Assembly: GCF_003711395.1 (NCBI RefSeq)
Contig: NZ_PJRJ01000014.1
Location: forward strand, 1 to 64,000
DNA length: 64,000 bases
Source: Acinetobacter sp. B51(2017)
GTDB taxonomy: Bacteria; Pseudomonadota; Gammaproteobacteria; Pseudomonadales; Moraxellaceae
Direction: 5' to 3'
The notes under the pieces were generated by a model, which was not told the DNA's origin, made no database searches, and saw only the letters and a list, made by a program, of their open reading frames with translations. Position 1 is the stretch's first letter. Each line of letters starts with the position of its first letter. The translations under genes were made by a program, and so were the position numbers. This document shows positions 54,806-63,895 of the stretch, one piece after another.

Positions 54806-54833
54806 AAAAAGACCGCCTAGCGCGGTCTTTTTT
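54804..54833. terminator. Bidirectional terminator between the second FKBP and murJ
   Basis: AAAGACCGC and GCGGTCTTT pair around CTAGC. Confidence 0.93.
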
Positions 54834-54834
54834 A

Positions 54835-56376
54835 TTATGGGCGTAAATGGCGTGGACGGACACCACTCACCAATAAACCTGCGCCATAGGCTACAGCACC
54901 TACAGCACATAAAATCACAACTTGAAGCACACGCATCCACTCGGATACATCACCGTTATACCAAGTTAAGGCATAAGCAAGGGCTACAATCATCGCAATA
55001 TTAGCGATGGCAAACTGCATAATGAGCTTTTTCCAATGTGCACCAAAACGGAAAATATCGCGTTTATGTAAGAAGAAATACAATAAACCCGCGTTAACTA
55101 AAGCCGAACCTGACGATGCCAACGCCAAGGCCATATGTTCTTCTTGCCAGCCCATCAATTTAAATAAGCCAATAAACACCACGTTTAATACCGCATTGGT
55201 CGCTACGGTAATTAAGCCTACCCGTACTGGAGTTTTGGTATCTTGCTGCGCATAAAAACCCGGTGCAAAGACTTTAATCAGCATAAATGACAATACGCCT
55301 GCGCTCATACATTGCAGCGCAAGTGCCGTCATTTGAGTATCTTGTAGCGTGAATTGACCACGTTGGAACAGCGTCTGAATAATTGGTGTTGATAACATAA
55401 ACAGCGCAATACTGGCAGGCACACCGGCAAGTACAATAATTTTGGCTGCCCAATCCATCATCTTGCGATATTTAGTTTGGTCTTGTTCGGCATGACGCGC
55501 TGATAATGCCGGTAAAATCACCGTACCAATTGCAACCCCAATAAGCCCTAAAGGTAACTCGGTCATACGCTCAGCACTATATAACCAAGATACCGAGCCA
55601 TCTTGCATAAACGATGCCCAAATCGAATTGAGTAATAGGTTAATCTGAGTAACAGACACCCCAAACAATGCAGGCAGCATCAATTTTAGAATGCGCTCCA
55701 CACCTTCGTGTTTAAAGTCAACTTTGGGTGGAATCAGTAGTTTTTTACGCCATAGCTCTGGAATTTGTAGCGCAAGCTGCAAAAAGCCCGCCACAATTAC
55801 TGCCCAGCCCAATGCCATAATTGGGGTTGCCATATATGGAGTCAGCCAAAGTGCCCCTGCAATCATAGACAGATTAAGCAATACAGGTGCAAATGCAGGC
55901 GTGGTAAAAGAACCATAACTATTTAAAATACTGCTGGCAAAAGCAGTTAAAGACATAAACAGTAAATAAGGAATGGTGAGGCGGAACATATCCGTCGCTA
56001 AAGCAAATTTAGCAGGATCATCATGAAAACCCGGTGCATAAACATACATAATCGCAGGTGCAGCCACCATAGCAAATATGGTCAGCAAGGTCATCACCGA
56101 TGCCAAACAACCGAAGACACGGCTAATAAGAATCTGTACTTCAGCATGGGTGCGCGTGGTTTTATATTCGGTCAAAACCGGAATAAAGGCCTGTGAAAAT
56201 GCCCCTTCGGCAAACAAACGCCGAAAAAAGTTAGGAATTCGAAAAGCAATGACAAAGGTATCAAAATCTTTGCCCGCACCAAATACACTCAGCAACACCA
56301 CATCACGGACTAAACCCATCACCCGCGACAACATGGTCATTGCACTAACAATAAAGGTCGATCGCCACAGCGCCAT
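54835..56376 (-). CDS. murJ: Lipid II flippase MurJ
   Basis: Flips the lipid-linked peptidoglycan precursor across the inner membrane. The 513-residue MviN/MurJ protein has about fourteen helices and the family N-terminus RSTFIVSAMTMLSRVMGLVRDVVL, plus FFRRLFAEGAFSQAFIPVL. The ATG at 56376 has AGGTGG 6 bases upstream and is chosen over a GTG at 56385. Downstream of ampD on the same strand. Confidence 0.94.
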   Translation of the reverse strand: MALWRSTFIVSAMTMLSRVMGLVRDVVLLSVFGAGKDFDTFVIAFRIPNFFRRLFAEGAFSQAFIPVLTEYKTTRTHAEVQILISRVFGCLASVMTLLTIFAMVAAPAIMYVYAPGFHDDPAKFALATDMFRLTIPYLLFMSLTAFASSILNSYGSFTTPAFAPVLLNLSMIAGALWLTPYMATPIMALGWAVIVAGFLQLALQIPELWRKKLLIPPKVDFKHEGVERILKLMLPALFGVSVTQINLLLNSIWASFMQDGSVSWLYSAERMTELPLGLIGVAIGTVILPALSARHAEQDQTKYRKMMDWAAKIIVLAGVPASIALFMLSTPIIQTLFQRGQFTLQDTQMTALALQCMSAGVLSFMLIKVFAPGFYAQQDTKTPVRVGLITVATNAVLNVVFIGLFKLMGWQEEHMALALASSGSALVNAGLLYFFLHKRDIFRFGAHWKKLIMQFAIANIAMIVALAYALTWYNGDVSEWMRVLQVVILCAVGAVAYGAGLLVSGVRPRHLRP

Positions 56377-56463
56377 CGGAACCACCTAGTGATAAAATTG
56401 AACAGCTATTGTAAAGAAACTCATGCCCAAGGTGCATGATTAAAATCAGTCATGACGGCCTGA

Positions 56464-57036
56464 TTAATTGATTGATTGCTCAGCCAGTAAGGCACGAAAG
56501 GTCTGCCACTCAAAATATGGCCCCGGATCGGTTTTACGTCGCGGTGCAATATCTGAATGTCCTGCGATATGCGGGCCAATTTTTGGATAAGCTGCACGAA
56601 TTGCCTGTGTGACTTGAGCTAAGATCTGATATTGCGCCTCAGTAAAGGCTTGATCGTCACAGCCTTCAAGCTCAATGCCAATTGAATAATCATTACATTC
56701 TGCTTTGGCTAAATAACTAGAACGCCCTGCATGCCATGCACGATCATTAAAATTAACAAATTGTAGTACTTCACCTGTACGTAAAATCAATAAATGCGCT
56801 GAAACCTGCATACCTTCAATGGTTTGAAAATATGGATGCACTGACCAATCTAATTTGTTTTGGAAGAATTGTTCAATATACCCCCCACCAAATTGTGATG
56901 GCGGCAAGCTAATATTATGAATCACCAATAACTGAATTTCAGTGCCTTCAGGGCGTTGATTATAATTCGGTGAAGGAATTTGCCGCGCGCCTACGAGCTG
57001 ACCATGTTGCACAGCAAAACTGACAGCTTGTGACAT
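56464..57036 (-). CDS. ampD: 1,6-anhydro-N-acetylmuramyl-L-alanine amidase AmpD
   Basis: Cytosolic amidase of peptidoglycan recycling; in related bacteria its loss derepresses AmpC beta-lactamase. The 190 residues contain the zinc ligand stretches LVIHNISLP and GHSDIAPRRKTDPGPYFEW, and RAWHAGRSSY with the GIELEG core typical of AmpD. Lies 87 bases upstream of murJ. Confidence 0.94.
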   Translation of the reverse strand: MSQAVSFAVQHGQLVGARQIPSPNYNQRPEGTEIQLLVIHNISLPPSQFGGGYIEQFFQNKLDWSVHPYFQTIEGMQVSAHLLILRTGEVLQFVNFNDRAWHAGRSSYLAKAECNDYSIGIELEGCDDQAFTEAQYQILAQVTQAIRAAYPKIGPHIAGHSDIAPRRKTDPGPYFEWQTFRALLAEQSIN

Positions 57037-57208
57037 ATAAAGTCCTTTAAAGCCAAATCAAGAAAAGAAAATCTGTGCTCATGCTAAAACTTTCTGGCTT
57101 AAATCTCAAACATGGCAAAGAAATTGTACAAAAAATCATTCATTTTCAGTGAAGAGTGCTAATATAAGCCGCAATTTTTGATAGACGTTATAAGATACGG
57201 AACTTCGC

Positions 57209-58054
57209 ATGAGCATCTCTCAATCTTTGTTACAACAAGCGATTCAGGTCAACATTCAGCAAGCCTTACAAGAAGATATTGGTGATGGCGATATTACTGC
57301 GCTTCTAACGCCTGAAGCTGAACAAGCTACAGCCACGATTATTAGCCGTGAAGACATGATTCTTGCTGGTCGCCCTTGGGTAGATGCTTTAATTCAAGCG
57401 TATGATGCTACTGTACAAGTGACATGGCTAAAACAAGAAGGTGAATGGGTACAGGCCAATGAAGCTTTCCTAAAATTAGCTGGTTCTGCACGTAGTTTAC
57501 TCACCGTAGAGCGTCCTGCTTTAAACTTTGTACAAACCTTATCGGCAGTGGCGACTAAAACTGCACACTATGTCAAACAACTTGATGGCTTACACACCAA
57601 ACTGCTTGATACTCGTAAAACTTTGCCAGGTTTACGTATTGCTCAAAAATACGCTGTGTCGATTGGTGGAGGTCAAAACCATCGTTTAGGTTTATTTGAT
57701 GCCTTTTTAATTAAAGAAAATCATATTATGGCAGCAGGTGGTATTGCTCAAGCAATTGCTCAAGCACACAGCATTGCACCGGGTAAAATGGTTGAAGTTG
57801 AAGTTGAAACTTGGGATGAACTGAATCAAGCCTTAGCCGCTCAGGCAGATATTGTGATGCTAGATAACTTTAACCAACAACAAATGATTGATGCGGTAAA
57901 ACACGTAGCAGGTCGTTGTAAGCTAGAAGCTTCAGGTAACATTACCATTGAAAATTTACGTGAAGTTGCGAGTACAGGCGTAGATTATATTTCAATGGGC
58001 GTACTTACCAAAGATGTCAAAGCCATTGATCTATCCATGCGTTTTAATGCTTAA
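57209..58054 (+). CDS. nadC: Nicotinate-nucleotide pyrophosphorylase (carboxylating)
   Basis: Converts quinolinate and PRPP to nicotinate mononucleotide in de novo NAD synthesis. The 281 residues show EDIGDGDITALL, DTRKTLPGLRIAQKYAV, GGGQNHRLGLFDAFLIKENHI and a C-terminal EASGNITIENLREVASTGVDYISMG. With pncA and pncB in the window, both de novo and salvage routes are represented. Confidence 0.95.
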   Translation: MSISQSLLQQAIQVNIQQALQEDIGDGDITALLTPEAEQATATIISREDMILAGRPWVDALIQAYDATVQVTWLKQEGEWVQANEAFLKLAGSARSLLTVERPALNFVQTLSAVATKTAHYVKQLDGLHTKLLDTRKTLPGLRIAQKYAVSIGGGQNHRLGLFDAFLIKENHIMAAGGIAQAIAQAHSIAPGKMVEVEVETWDELNQALAAQADIVMLDNFNQQQMIDAVKHVAGRCKLEASGNITIENLREVASTGVDYISMGVLTKDVKAIDLSMRFNA

Positions 58055-58069
58055 CCTAGAACACAATCA

Positions 58070-58096
58070 ATAGGGTGCTTTTAAGCACCCTATTTT
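58070..58096 (+). terminator. Intrinsic terminator after nadC
   Basis: ATAGGGTGCTT and AAGCACCCTAT pair with a 2-base loop and run into TTT; the stem overlaps the last codons of the minus-strand gene ending at 58095. Confidence 0.85.
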
Positions 58097-58295
58097 AATC
58101 ATCATCACGATCTCGCTCTTCTCGATCACCATCACGACGTTCGTCATCATCATCACGGTCATGATCTTGACCATCATTTTGCATACTGACTTGCTCTTCG
58201 TCGCGCTCCTCACCACGGTCCATACAGGCGATCATACTAAATGCCAATGCCATGACCATAAAAGCAATTAAAATTGTTTTCACATTTTGCTCCAT
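58095..58295 (-). CDS. Small acidic/basic low-complexity lipoprotein
   Basis: A 66-residue protein with a hydrophobic N-terminus (MEQNVKTILIAFMVMALAFSMIAC, possible lipobox Cys24) and a mature part almost wholly Asp, Arg and Glu (GEERDEEQ..., HDRDDDDERRDGDREERDRDDD), likely unstructured. Charge-rich tails may bind metals or ions. No family identified. The gene is repetitive at the DNA level (repeats of GATCGTGATGA-like units), so length could vary between strains. Confidence 0.6.
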   Translation of the reverse strand: MEQNVKTILIAFMVMALAFSMIACMDRGEERDEEQVSMQNDGQDHDRDDDDERRDGDREERDRDDD

Positions 58296-58351
58296 TGTTG
58301 TTATTGCTTTAAATTAAAACAAAAAATCTCATAGCTTTATAGGCAAAATGT

Positions 58352-58378
58352 AAAAACGCATCCGAAGATGCGTTTTTT
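58352..58378 (-). terminator. Intrinsic terminator after rph
   Basis: AAAAACGCATC and GATGCGTTTTT close a CGAA tetraloop. Confidence 0.93.
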
Positions 58379-58403
58379 CATTATGACACAAGGCTTAAAA
58401 AGC

Positions 58404-59123
58404 TTACCAGCCTAGCGCCTCTTGTTGTTTTTTCACTAATTCTTGAATGCCTTTTTCAGCCATTTCTAACATGGCATTAGATTGTGCACGCGTAAATGGT
58501 TTTTCTTCTGCAGTCCCTTGAATTTCAATAAACTCACCCGCTTGCGTCATCACCACGTTTAAATCAGTTTGGCAATTTGAATCTTCTTCGTAGCATAAAT
58601 CAAGTAATACTTCATCTTGATAAATACCTACAGAAATCGCTGCAACCAAACCTTTTAACGGATCTTGTTTAATACGTTTTTTCTCAAGCAAGACATTCAT
58701 CGCATCAATTAAAGCCACTGCTGCACCTGTAATTGACGCAGTACGTGTACCGCCATCTGCTTGAATCACATCACAGTCAATCGTGATGGTGTGTTCGCCT
58801 AATTTTTTCAAATCCACCATAGCACGTAAGCTACGACCAATTAAACGTTGAATTTCTTGAGTACGACCACTTTGTTTGCCACGCGCTGCTTCACGGTCAC
58901 TACGCGTATGCGTTGAACGTGGCAACATACCATATTCAGCCGTTACCCAACCTTGACCCTGCCCTTTTAAGAAACGCGGTACTGAATTATCAATGCTGGC
59001 AGTACACAGGACTTTTGTATGACCAAATTCAACCAATACTGAACCTTCCGCATAACGTGTGTAGTTACGGGTAATTTTAACGTCACGTAATTGATCTGCT
59101 GCTCGTTGGTCGATACGCATCAT
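58404..59123 (-). CDS. rph: Ribonuclease PH
   Basis: Phosphorolytic 3' exoribonuclease for tRNA ends. The 239 residues match the family: [74 protein letters not shown] and [20 protein letters not shown]. Start taken at 59123; a second ATG follows directly at 59120. Confidence 0.95.
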   Translation of the reverse strand: MMRIDQRAADQLRDVKITRNYTRYAEGSVLVEFGHTKVLCTASIDNSVPRFLKGQGQGWVTAEYGMLPRSTHTRSDREAARGKQSGRTQEIQRLIGRSLRAMVDLKKLGEHTITIDCDVIQADGGTRTASITGAAVALIDAMNVLLEKKRIKQDPLKGLVAAISVGIYQDEVLLDLCYEEDSNCQTDLNVVMTQAGEFIEIQGTAEEKPFTRAQSNAMLEMAEKGIQELVKKQQEALGW

Positions 59124-59245
59124 AAAAGCTGTCCTAATGATAAAAATTTAGCGCCTAAGTATAGCAGATTAAAACTACGGGTTTGTGATGCAAAATATTT
59201 TCACTTTTTTGCTAAACTAAGCATAAATTTTTTAGAGTTAGATTG

Positions 59246-59893
59246 ATGCCCATACGTGATGAACAAAAGCAACAAACGCATCAGGCTTTAATTAATGCAG
59301 TTCTAAGCTTAAGCCAACAAGGTCGCAATTTTAGCAGTATGAGCTTAAGAGAAGTTACCGCTGAGGTAAATCTTGCCCCAGCCACCTTTTACCGCCATTT
59401 TGCGAATATGGATGAGCTGGCTTTAGAGCTGATTGACCACTTAGGATTATACCTCAAAAATACCTTTGCCCAAATTTGTAGGATTGCTTTGGTTGATCCA
59501 CGAGATCATAACGCGCGTTTAGACTATTTGTTTGCATCTATTGCGGAAAAGCCTGATTTTTGGGGTTTTTTTATTCACGAACGTAGTAGTGGTTCACCAC
59601 GTATTCGTCAGGCGATTAAACGTGAGTTTGATCATCTAGTTGAAGATATGGCCAATACCATGTCTAAGATCCCAGACTTTCAGCATATTCAAAATCTACA
59701 AGATATGCTCATGTTTTCTGAAATGTTTGGGCATTTTTGTTTTTGTTGGGCATTGGAGTGGTTGGATCTACAACATGATTTAGATGTCGAGCAGCGTATA
59801 CAGCAACAACAACGTCTACAACAAAAAGCCTTAATTCAACTGGAATTAATCTATCACAGTATTTGCCAATTTCCATTAAAAGAGCTGCCTTAA
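59246..59893 (+). CDS. TetR-family regulator, FabR-like
   Basis: A 215-residue regulator. The N-terminus (MPIRDEQKQQTHQAL, NFSSMSLREVTAEVNLAPATFYRHF, residues 1-52) closely follows the FabR/DesT type, which senses fatty-acid state and represses unsaturated fatty-acid genes; no such genes are adjacent, so the target is open. Start at 59246 (ATG) is chosen over a TTG directly upstream. Stop lies in a terminator hairpin (59879-59904). Confidence 0.75.
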   Translation: MPIRDEQKQQTHQALINAVLSLSQQGRNFSSMSLREVTAEVNLAPATFYRHFANMDELALELIDHLGLYLKNTFAQICRIALVDPRDHNARLDYLFASIAEKPDFWGFFIHERSSGSPRIRQAIKREFDHLVEDMANTMSKIPDFQHIQNLQDMLMFSEMFGHFCFCWALEWLDLQHDLDVEQRIQQQQRLQQKALIQLELIYHSICQFPLKELP

Positions 59894-59904
59894 GGCAGCT
59901 CTTT
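59879..59904. terminator. Bidirectional terminator between TetR and dsbA
   Basis: AAAGAGCTGCC and GGCAGCTCTTT pair around TTAA. Confidence 0.85.
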
Positions 59905-59916
59905 GAGTGTGTAGTC

Positions 59917-60534
59917 TTATTTCGCTTTACGTTCTTTTTCAATTAAATAATTCACCACTTGCACCACTTTACCATCATCACCTTGGACAATGTATTTACC
60001 ATTCACCACAACTGCTGGAACACCTGTGAGTTGGTAATGTTTAGCCAGTTGATTAGCTTTACTCACTTTGGCAGTAATTGGGAATGAGTTATATAAGCTA
60101 TTAAATTTCGCTTCAGGTACACCATATTTCACAAAGAATTGTGCTTGCGATTTTTGATCAAAAATCTGCTGACCTTTGTCATGAATCGCATGGAACAATG
60201 GCAAGTGAATCTTACGACGAATTTGTAGTGCTTCTGCCACGTAATAGCCACGCGCATTTTGTTCCCAAACTGGGTTCATTGCTGCAGGGGTACGCACAAA
60301 ATTCACATCTTTTGGTAATTTACGTAACCATGCTTGCATGTGTGGTTCTAAAGTAAAGCAGTGACCACAGCCATACCAAAAAAATTCACGAACTTCAATT
60401 TTACCTTTAACATCTACTACGCCTGGATTTGGCACCACAGTGTAGTCTTTCCCCGCGACAAAATTAGCAGCCATGGCACTGCCTGAAATGGCAAACATCG
60501 CTGTAGCAATACTGCCTAAAATAAATTTTTTCAT
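59917..60534 (-). CDS. dsbA: Thiol:disulfide interchange protein DsbA
   Basis: Periplasmic oxidant of protein thiols, itself reoxidised by DsbB (15419-15913). The 205 residues begin with a signal peptide (MKKFILGSIATAMFAISGSAMA) and carry the thioredoxin fold with active site CGHC (FFWYGCGHCFTLEP) instead of the commoner CPHC, plus the cis-Pro loop GVPAVVVNGKY. Start at 60534 is chosen over upstream in-frame starts lacking the signal peptide. Confidence 0.92.
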   Translation of the reverse strand: MKKFILGSIATAMFAISGSAMAANFVAGKDYTVVPNPGVVDVKGKIEVREFFWYGCGHCFTLEPHMQAWLRKLPKDVNFVRTPAAMNPVWEQNARGYYVAEALQIRRKIHLPLFHAIHDKGQQIFDQKSQAQFFVKYGVPEAKFNSLYNSFPITAKVSKANQLAKHYQLTGVPAVVVNGKYIVQGDDGKVVQVVNYLIEKERKAK

Positions 60535-60705
60535 TGAGTTATTTATCCTCGAAATCATTGTGCTGAGTTTATGCAAATACTAGCAAACAATTATGCAAAT
60601 TTAGTTTTGATTGTGTGAAGTTTTTTAGCGCTTTTATCGCTTTTTTCCAAATAGTCGTTACACTAGATTGTTTAAATTATAAAGACTTAAATTGAGGTGG
60701 CACCT

Positions 60706-61419
60706 ATGTCGCAATTGAATGTTGACCCGCAAGAAATTGCTAAATTTGAAGCATTCGCAGCTATATGGTGGGATCAGCATTCTGAGTTCCGCCCGCTGCA
60801 TATGATCAATCCATTACGTCTGAATTGGATTGAAGAACACTCAGGCGGTTTAAGCGGCAAAAAAGTGCTAGATGTTGGCTGTGGTGGCGGCATTTTGGCC
60901 GAAAGCATGGCTCGTCGTGGTGCAGATGTATTAGGCATTGATATGGGTGAAGCACCGCTAAATGTAGCGCGTTTACATGCCGAACAAGAAAATGTGACCA
61001 ACATTGAGTATCGCCAAGTGCCAGTAGAACAACTGGCCGAAGAACAAGCAGGTCAATACGATGTGGTGACGTGTATGGAAATGCTTGAGCATGTTCCAGA
61101 CCCAGCTTCAATTATTTTGGCTTGCCAAAAATTGGTTAAGCCAGGCGGTCATGTGTTTTTCTCAACCATTAACCGTAATCCAAAATCTTATCTTTTTGCC
61201 ATTATTGGGGCTGAATATATTTTGCGTATGCTCGCTAAAGGCACACATGATTACAGCAAATTTATTAAACCGTCTGAGCTGGCGCGTGACATTCGTGCTG
61301 CTAATTTAAAACTTAAAGATATGACAGGTTTACATTATAACCCACTAACTAAAAACTACTGGTTAGCACCGAATGTAGATGTGAACTACATGGTTTATAC
61401 AGTAAAAGAAGAAGCCTAA
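60706..61419 (+). CDS. ubiG: Ubiquinone biosynthesis O-methyltransferase
   Basis: Makes both O-methylations of ubiquinone. The 237-residue SAM methyltransferase shows [29 protein letters not shown] and the SAM loop [13 protein letters not shown], then [11 protein letters not shown] and [30 protein letters not shown] precedes the ATG at 60706. The stop is adjacent to the start of mupP, so the genes are coupled. Confidence 0.94.
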   Translation: MSQLNVDPQEIAKFEAFAAIWWDQHSEFRPLHMINPLRLNWIEEHSGGLSGKKVLDVGCGGGILAESMARRGADVLGIDMGEAPLNVARLHAEQENVTNIEYRQVPVEQLAEEQAGQYDVVTCMEMLEHVPDPASIILACQKLVKPGGHVFFSTINRNPKSYLFAIIGAEYILRMLAKGTHDYSKFIKPSELARDIRAANLKLKDMTGLHYNPLTKNYWLAPNVDVNYMVYTVKEEA

Positions 61420-62100
61420 ATGAAAGCGGTTTTATTTGATTTAGACGGTACTTTAATTGATACCGCAGCCGACTTTATCCGTATTATTCAAAATATGTGC
61501 CGTGAAAAAGGCTGCAAGGTTGTCGCTGGCGATTTAATTCGCACTCAAGTTTCAGAAGGCGCACGCGCGATGGTCAAGTTGGTTTATCCAGAGCTTGACG
61601 TGACTGATGAAGTTTTTTTGGCGCATCGTCAGCGTTTTTTAGACATTTATGGCGCTGATATTGCTGTAGATACTGACCTATTTGAAGGTATGTATCCGCT
61701 CTTAGCTGAACTTGAAGCTGCTAATATTCCTTGGGGCATTGTGACCAATAAACCACGTTGGTTAAGTGAGGCTTTGCTTGAAGCTTTAAACTTAACTCAG
61801 CGTTGCAGTGTTTTGGTGTGTCCTGAAGATGTGACTCACACCAAACCTGATCCAGAACCCATGTATTTAGCAGCCAAGCAGATTGCGATTGCGCCTGAAG
61901 ATTGCATCTATGTGGGTGATCATCCGCGTGATATTGATGCAGGACGCGCTGCCAAGATGTACACCATTTTAGCTGCTTATGGCTATTTACCATTGGCGCA
62001 CAAAGATGACTTAACAGCTTGGCAAGCAGACTGTATAGTGAACACAGTTGCTGAATTACAGCAACAAATCCGCCAATTGGTATTAACAGCGCATACTTAA
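61420..62100 (+). CDS. mupP: N-acetylmuramate 6-phosphate phosphatase MupP (HAD)
   Basis: A 226-residue HAD phosphatase with nucleophile motif FDLDGTLIDTAADF, TNK motif VTNKPRW and metal loop YVGDHPRDIDAGRAA. Annotated often as phosphoglycolate phosphatase, but in Pseudomonas the gene following ubiG and preceding yciK encodes MupP, the phosphatase of the MurNAc recycling pathway that bypasses fosfomycin's target; the same gene order here supports this. AmpD of the same recycling route is at 56464-57036. Specificity is inferred from position. Confidence 0.78.
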   Translation: MKAVLFDLDGTLIDTAADFIRIIQNMCREKGCKVVAGDLIRTQVSEGARAMVKLVYPELDVTDEVFLAHRQRFLDIYGADIAVDTDLFEGMYPLLAELEAANIPWGIVTNKPRWLSEALLEALNLTQRCSVLVCPEDVTHTKPDPEPMYLAAKQIAIAPEDCIYVGDHPRDIDAGRAAKMYTILAAYGYLPLAHKDDLTAWQADCIVNTVAELQQQIRQLVLTAHT

Positions 62101-62137
62101 TAATAGATTGATAATAAAATAGCTTGGAGGTGTTGCC

Positions 62138-62884
62138 ATGAAATATTCAGAGTATCAGCCGCGTCCAGATTTACTCAAAGACCGTATTATTTTAATTACG
62201 GGTGCAGGTGATGGCATTGGACGTGCCGCAGCGTTAAGTTATGCTTTGCATGGCGCAACAGTGGTATTACATGGTCGCACCCTCAATAAGCTCGAAGTCA
62301 TTTATGATGAAATTGAAAGCTTAGGCGCACCGCAACCTGCGATTTTACCCTTACAACTTTCTAGCGCTTCGCCACGCGATTACGAATTACTTTATGACAC
62401 CCTCGAACAACAGTTTGGCCGCTTAGATGGCATTTTGCACAATGCTGGTATTTTGGGTGAACGCACTGAACTGGCGAATTATCCCATCGAAGCTTGGGAT
62501 GATGTGATGGCTGTTAATTTACGTGCGCCATTTTTACTTACCCAAGAACTGTTGCCACTGTTACAACGTTCTAATAATGCCTCTGTGGTGTTTGCCAGCT
62601 CGGGAGTGGGTCGTGAAGCACGCGAACGTTGGGGTGCTTATTCAGTGTCTAAAATTGCCATTGAAGCAGTCAACCAACTGTTTGCCAAAGAAAATACCTA
62701 TCCAAACGTGCGTTTTAACTGTATCAATCCAGGGGCGACCCGTACCGCGATGCGTGCTAAAGCCTATCCAGAGGAAGATCCAAAAACCCTACCAACGCCT
62801 GAATCGATCATGCCAGCGTATTTATATTTAATGGGTGAAGACAGTTTGCATTTAAATGGCGCAAGTATTGATGCGCAGGACTAA
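62138..62884 (+). CDS. yciK: YciK-family short-chain oxidoreductase
   Basis: A 248-residue SDR: ILITGAGDGIGRAAALSYA, LHNAGILGER, catalytic Ser in VFASSGVGREARERWGAYSVSK (YSVSK) and INPGATRTAMRAKAYPEEDP. This is the YciK type, function unproven. It lies 37 bases after mupP; the operon ubiG-mupP-yciK also occurs in Pseudomonas. AGGTGTTGCC precedes the ATG. Confidence 0.87.
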   Translation: MKYSEYQPRPDLLKDRIILITGAGDGIGRAAALSYALHGATVVLHGRTLNKLEVIYDEIESLGAPQPAILPLQLSSASPRDYELLYDTLEQQFGRLDGILHNAGILGERTELANYPIEAWDDVMAVNLRAPFLLTQELLPLLQRSNNASVVFASSGVGREARERWGAYSVSKIAIEAVNQLFAKENTYPNVRFNCINPGATRTAMRAKAYPEEDPKTLPTPESIMPAYLYLMGEDSLHLNGASIDAQD

Positions 62885-62974
62885 GTGAAAATTTCACCTA
62901 ATCTAAAGCTTGTGCATTGTATTTCAGACAATTTACACCATACTAAAAGGCTAAATTTACACGTTGAGATCGAT

Positions 62975-63394
62975 ATGTCTGACTTTAGCAATATTACAGT
63001 CACTTCCCTAGATGACGGTATGGTGTCGCTTTTAATTGATGACCAGCCTATTTCAGAAAAATATGGCATGAAGTTTGAAGCCAGCATTGTCGATGAATTA
63101 CAAGCTTTAGAAAATGGTCAAAATATGAAGCTGTTTGATCAGTTTATATTTTCACATACAGACCTTAACTTTGAGCATATCTATAAATACATCACTCATA
63201 TTGTGAAACAAGATGATGCCTATAAGGTTGCCAAAAACTTCACTTATATTATTAAAATTGATGGTCAGCCTGAAATTGAGCATGTCATTACCAAGCAAGG
63301 TCAGCCTATGACTGCAGCAGATGTGTCTGAGTTTATTAATTCACATATTCAAAAATCACTGACTGAATATACTGACTTAAATTACGCTTACTAA
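62975..63394 (+). CDS. Uncharacterised 139-residue protein
   Basis: An acidic soluble protein (MSDFSNITVTSLDDGMVSLLIDDQPIS..., helical middle FSHTDLNFEHIYKYITHIVKQDD and a polar C-terminus). No family recognised. A possible own promoter (TTGTAT at 62914 region, CATACT near 62937) suggests the ATG at 62975; a GTG at 62885 could give 30 more residues. It may still share transcripts with yciK. Confidence 0.55.
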   Translation: MSDFSNITVTSLDDGMVSLLIDDQPISEKYGMKFEASIVDELQALENGQNMKLFDQFIFSHTDLNFEHIYKYITHIVKQDDAYKVAKNFTYIIKIDGQPEIEHVITKQGQPMTAADVSEFINSHIQKSLTEYTDLNYAY

Positions 63395-63397
63395 TTT

Positions 63398-63424
63398 AAA
63401 AAAGACCGTTCGCGGTCTTTTTTT
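63398..63424 (+). terminator. Intrinsic terminator
   Basis: AAAGACCG and CGGTCTTT close a TTCG tetraloop and run into seven T. Confidence 0.93.
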
Positions 63425-63539
63425 AGCCGCCAATAATCTTTTTTACAAATCAGTTTAAGTTAAATATTCGTTTTTTCAAATTAATACCGCACGTTTATGC
63501 TGTTTTGTATTGAAACATAAATAGATTTTGGGGCACAAC

Positions 63540-63695
63540 ATGGCTGATCTACAACGTAAAACTGAAACGATTCGTACAATTGAAAATTTACAATTATCAA
63601 GCAGCTTAATTTCTGCACTTGATGACAACACACTAGCTGAAAGTATTGCTGAAGCCATCAACTGCCTTCAAGGTTTAAGCCAACAATGGAACTAA
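63540..63695 (+). CDS. 51-residue protein of unknown function
   Basis: A soluble, helical microprotein (MADLQRKTETIRTIENLQLSS, then LISALDDNTLAESIAEAINCLQGLSQQWN). It has a single ATG with GGGGCACAAC upstream and is followed by a terminator at 63705-63732. No family recognised; a good start site and balanced amino acid use support it as real. Confidence 0.6.
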   Translation: MADLQRKTETIRTIENLQLSSSLISALDDNTLAESIAEAINCLQGLSQQWN

Positions 63696-63704
63696 AACCC
63701 GTAT

Positions 63705-63732
63705 AAACAGCCAAAATAATTTGGCTGTTTTT
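63705..63732 (+). terminator. Intrinsic terminator
   Basis: AAACAGCCAAA and TTTGGCTGTTT pair with a 4-base loop and run into T5. Confidence 0.9.
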
Positions 63733-63895
63733 GCTCACATTTAAAATTGACTACTAAAACAACAGCTTTTACCGCATAATATTCTTAGTTTCTCTATGTT
63801 ATTTAAATAACTCATCTGTATTCTTCACAGTTTCTCTGCATTTTTTGCGTAGAGTAAACCGTATTGAAAAAGATTTTTAAATGAGGGTTCAAAAC

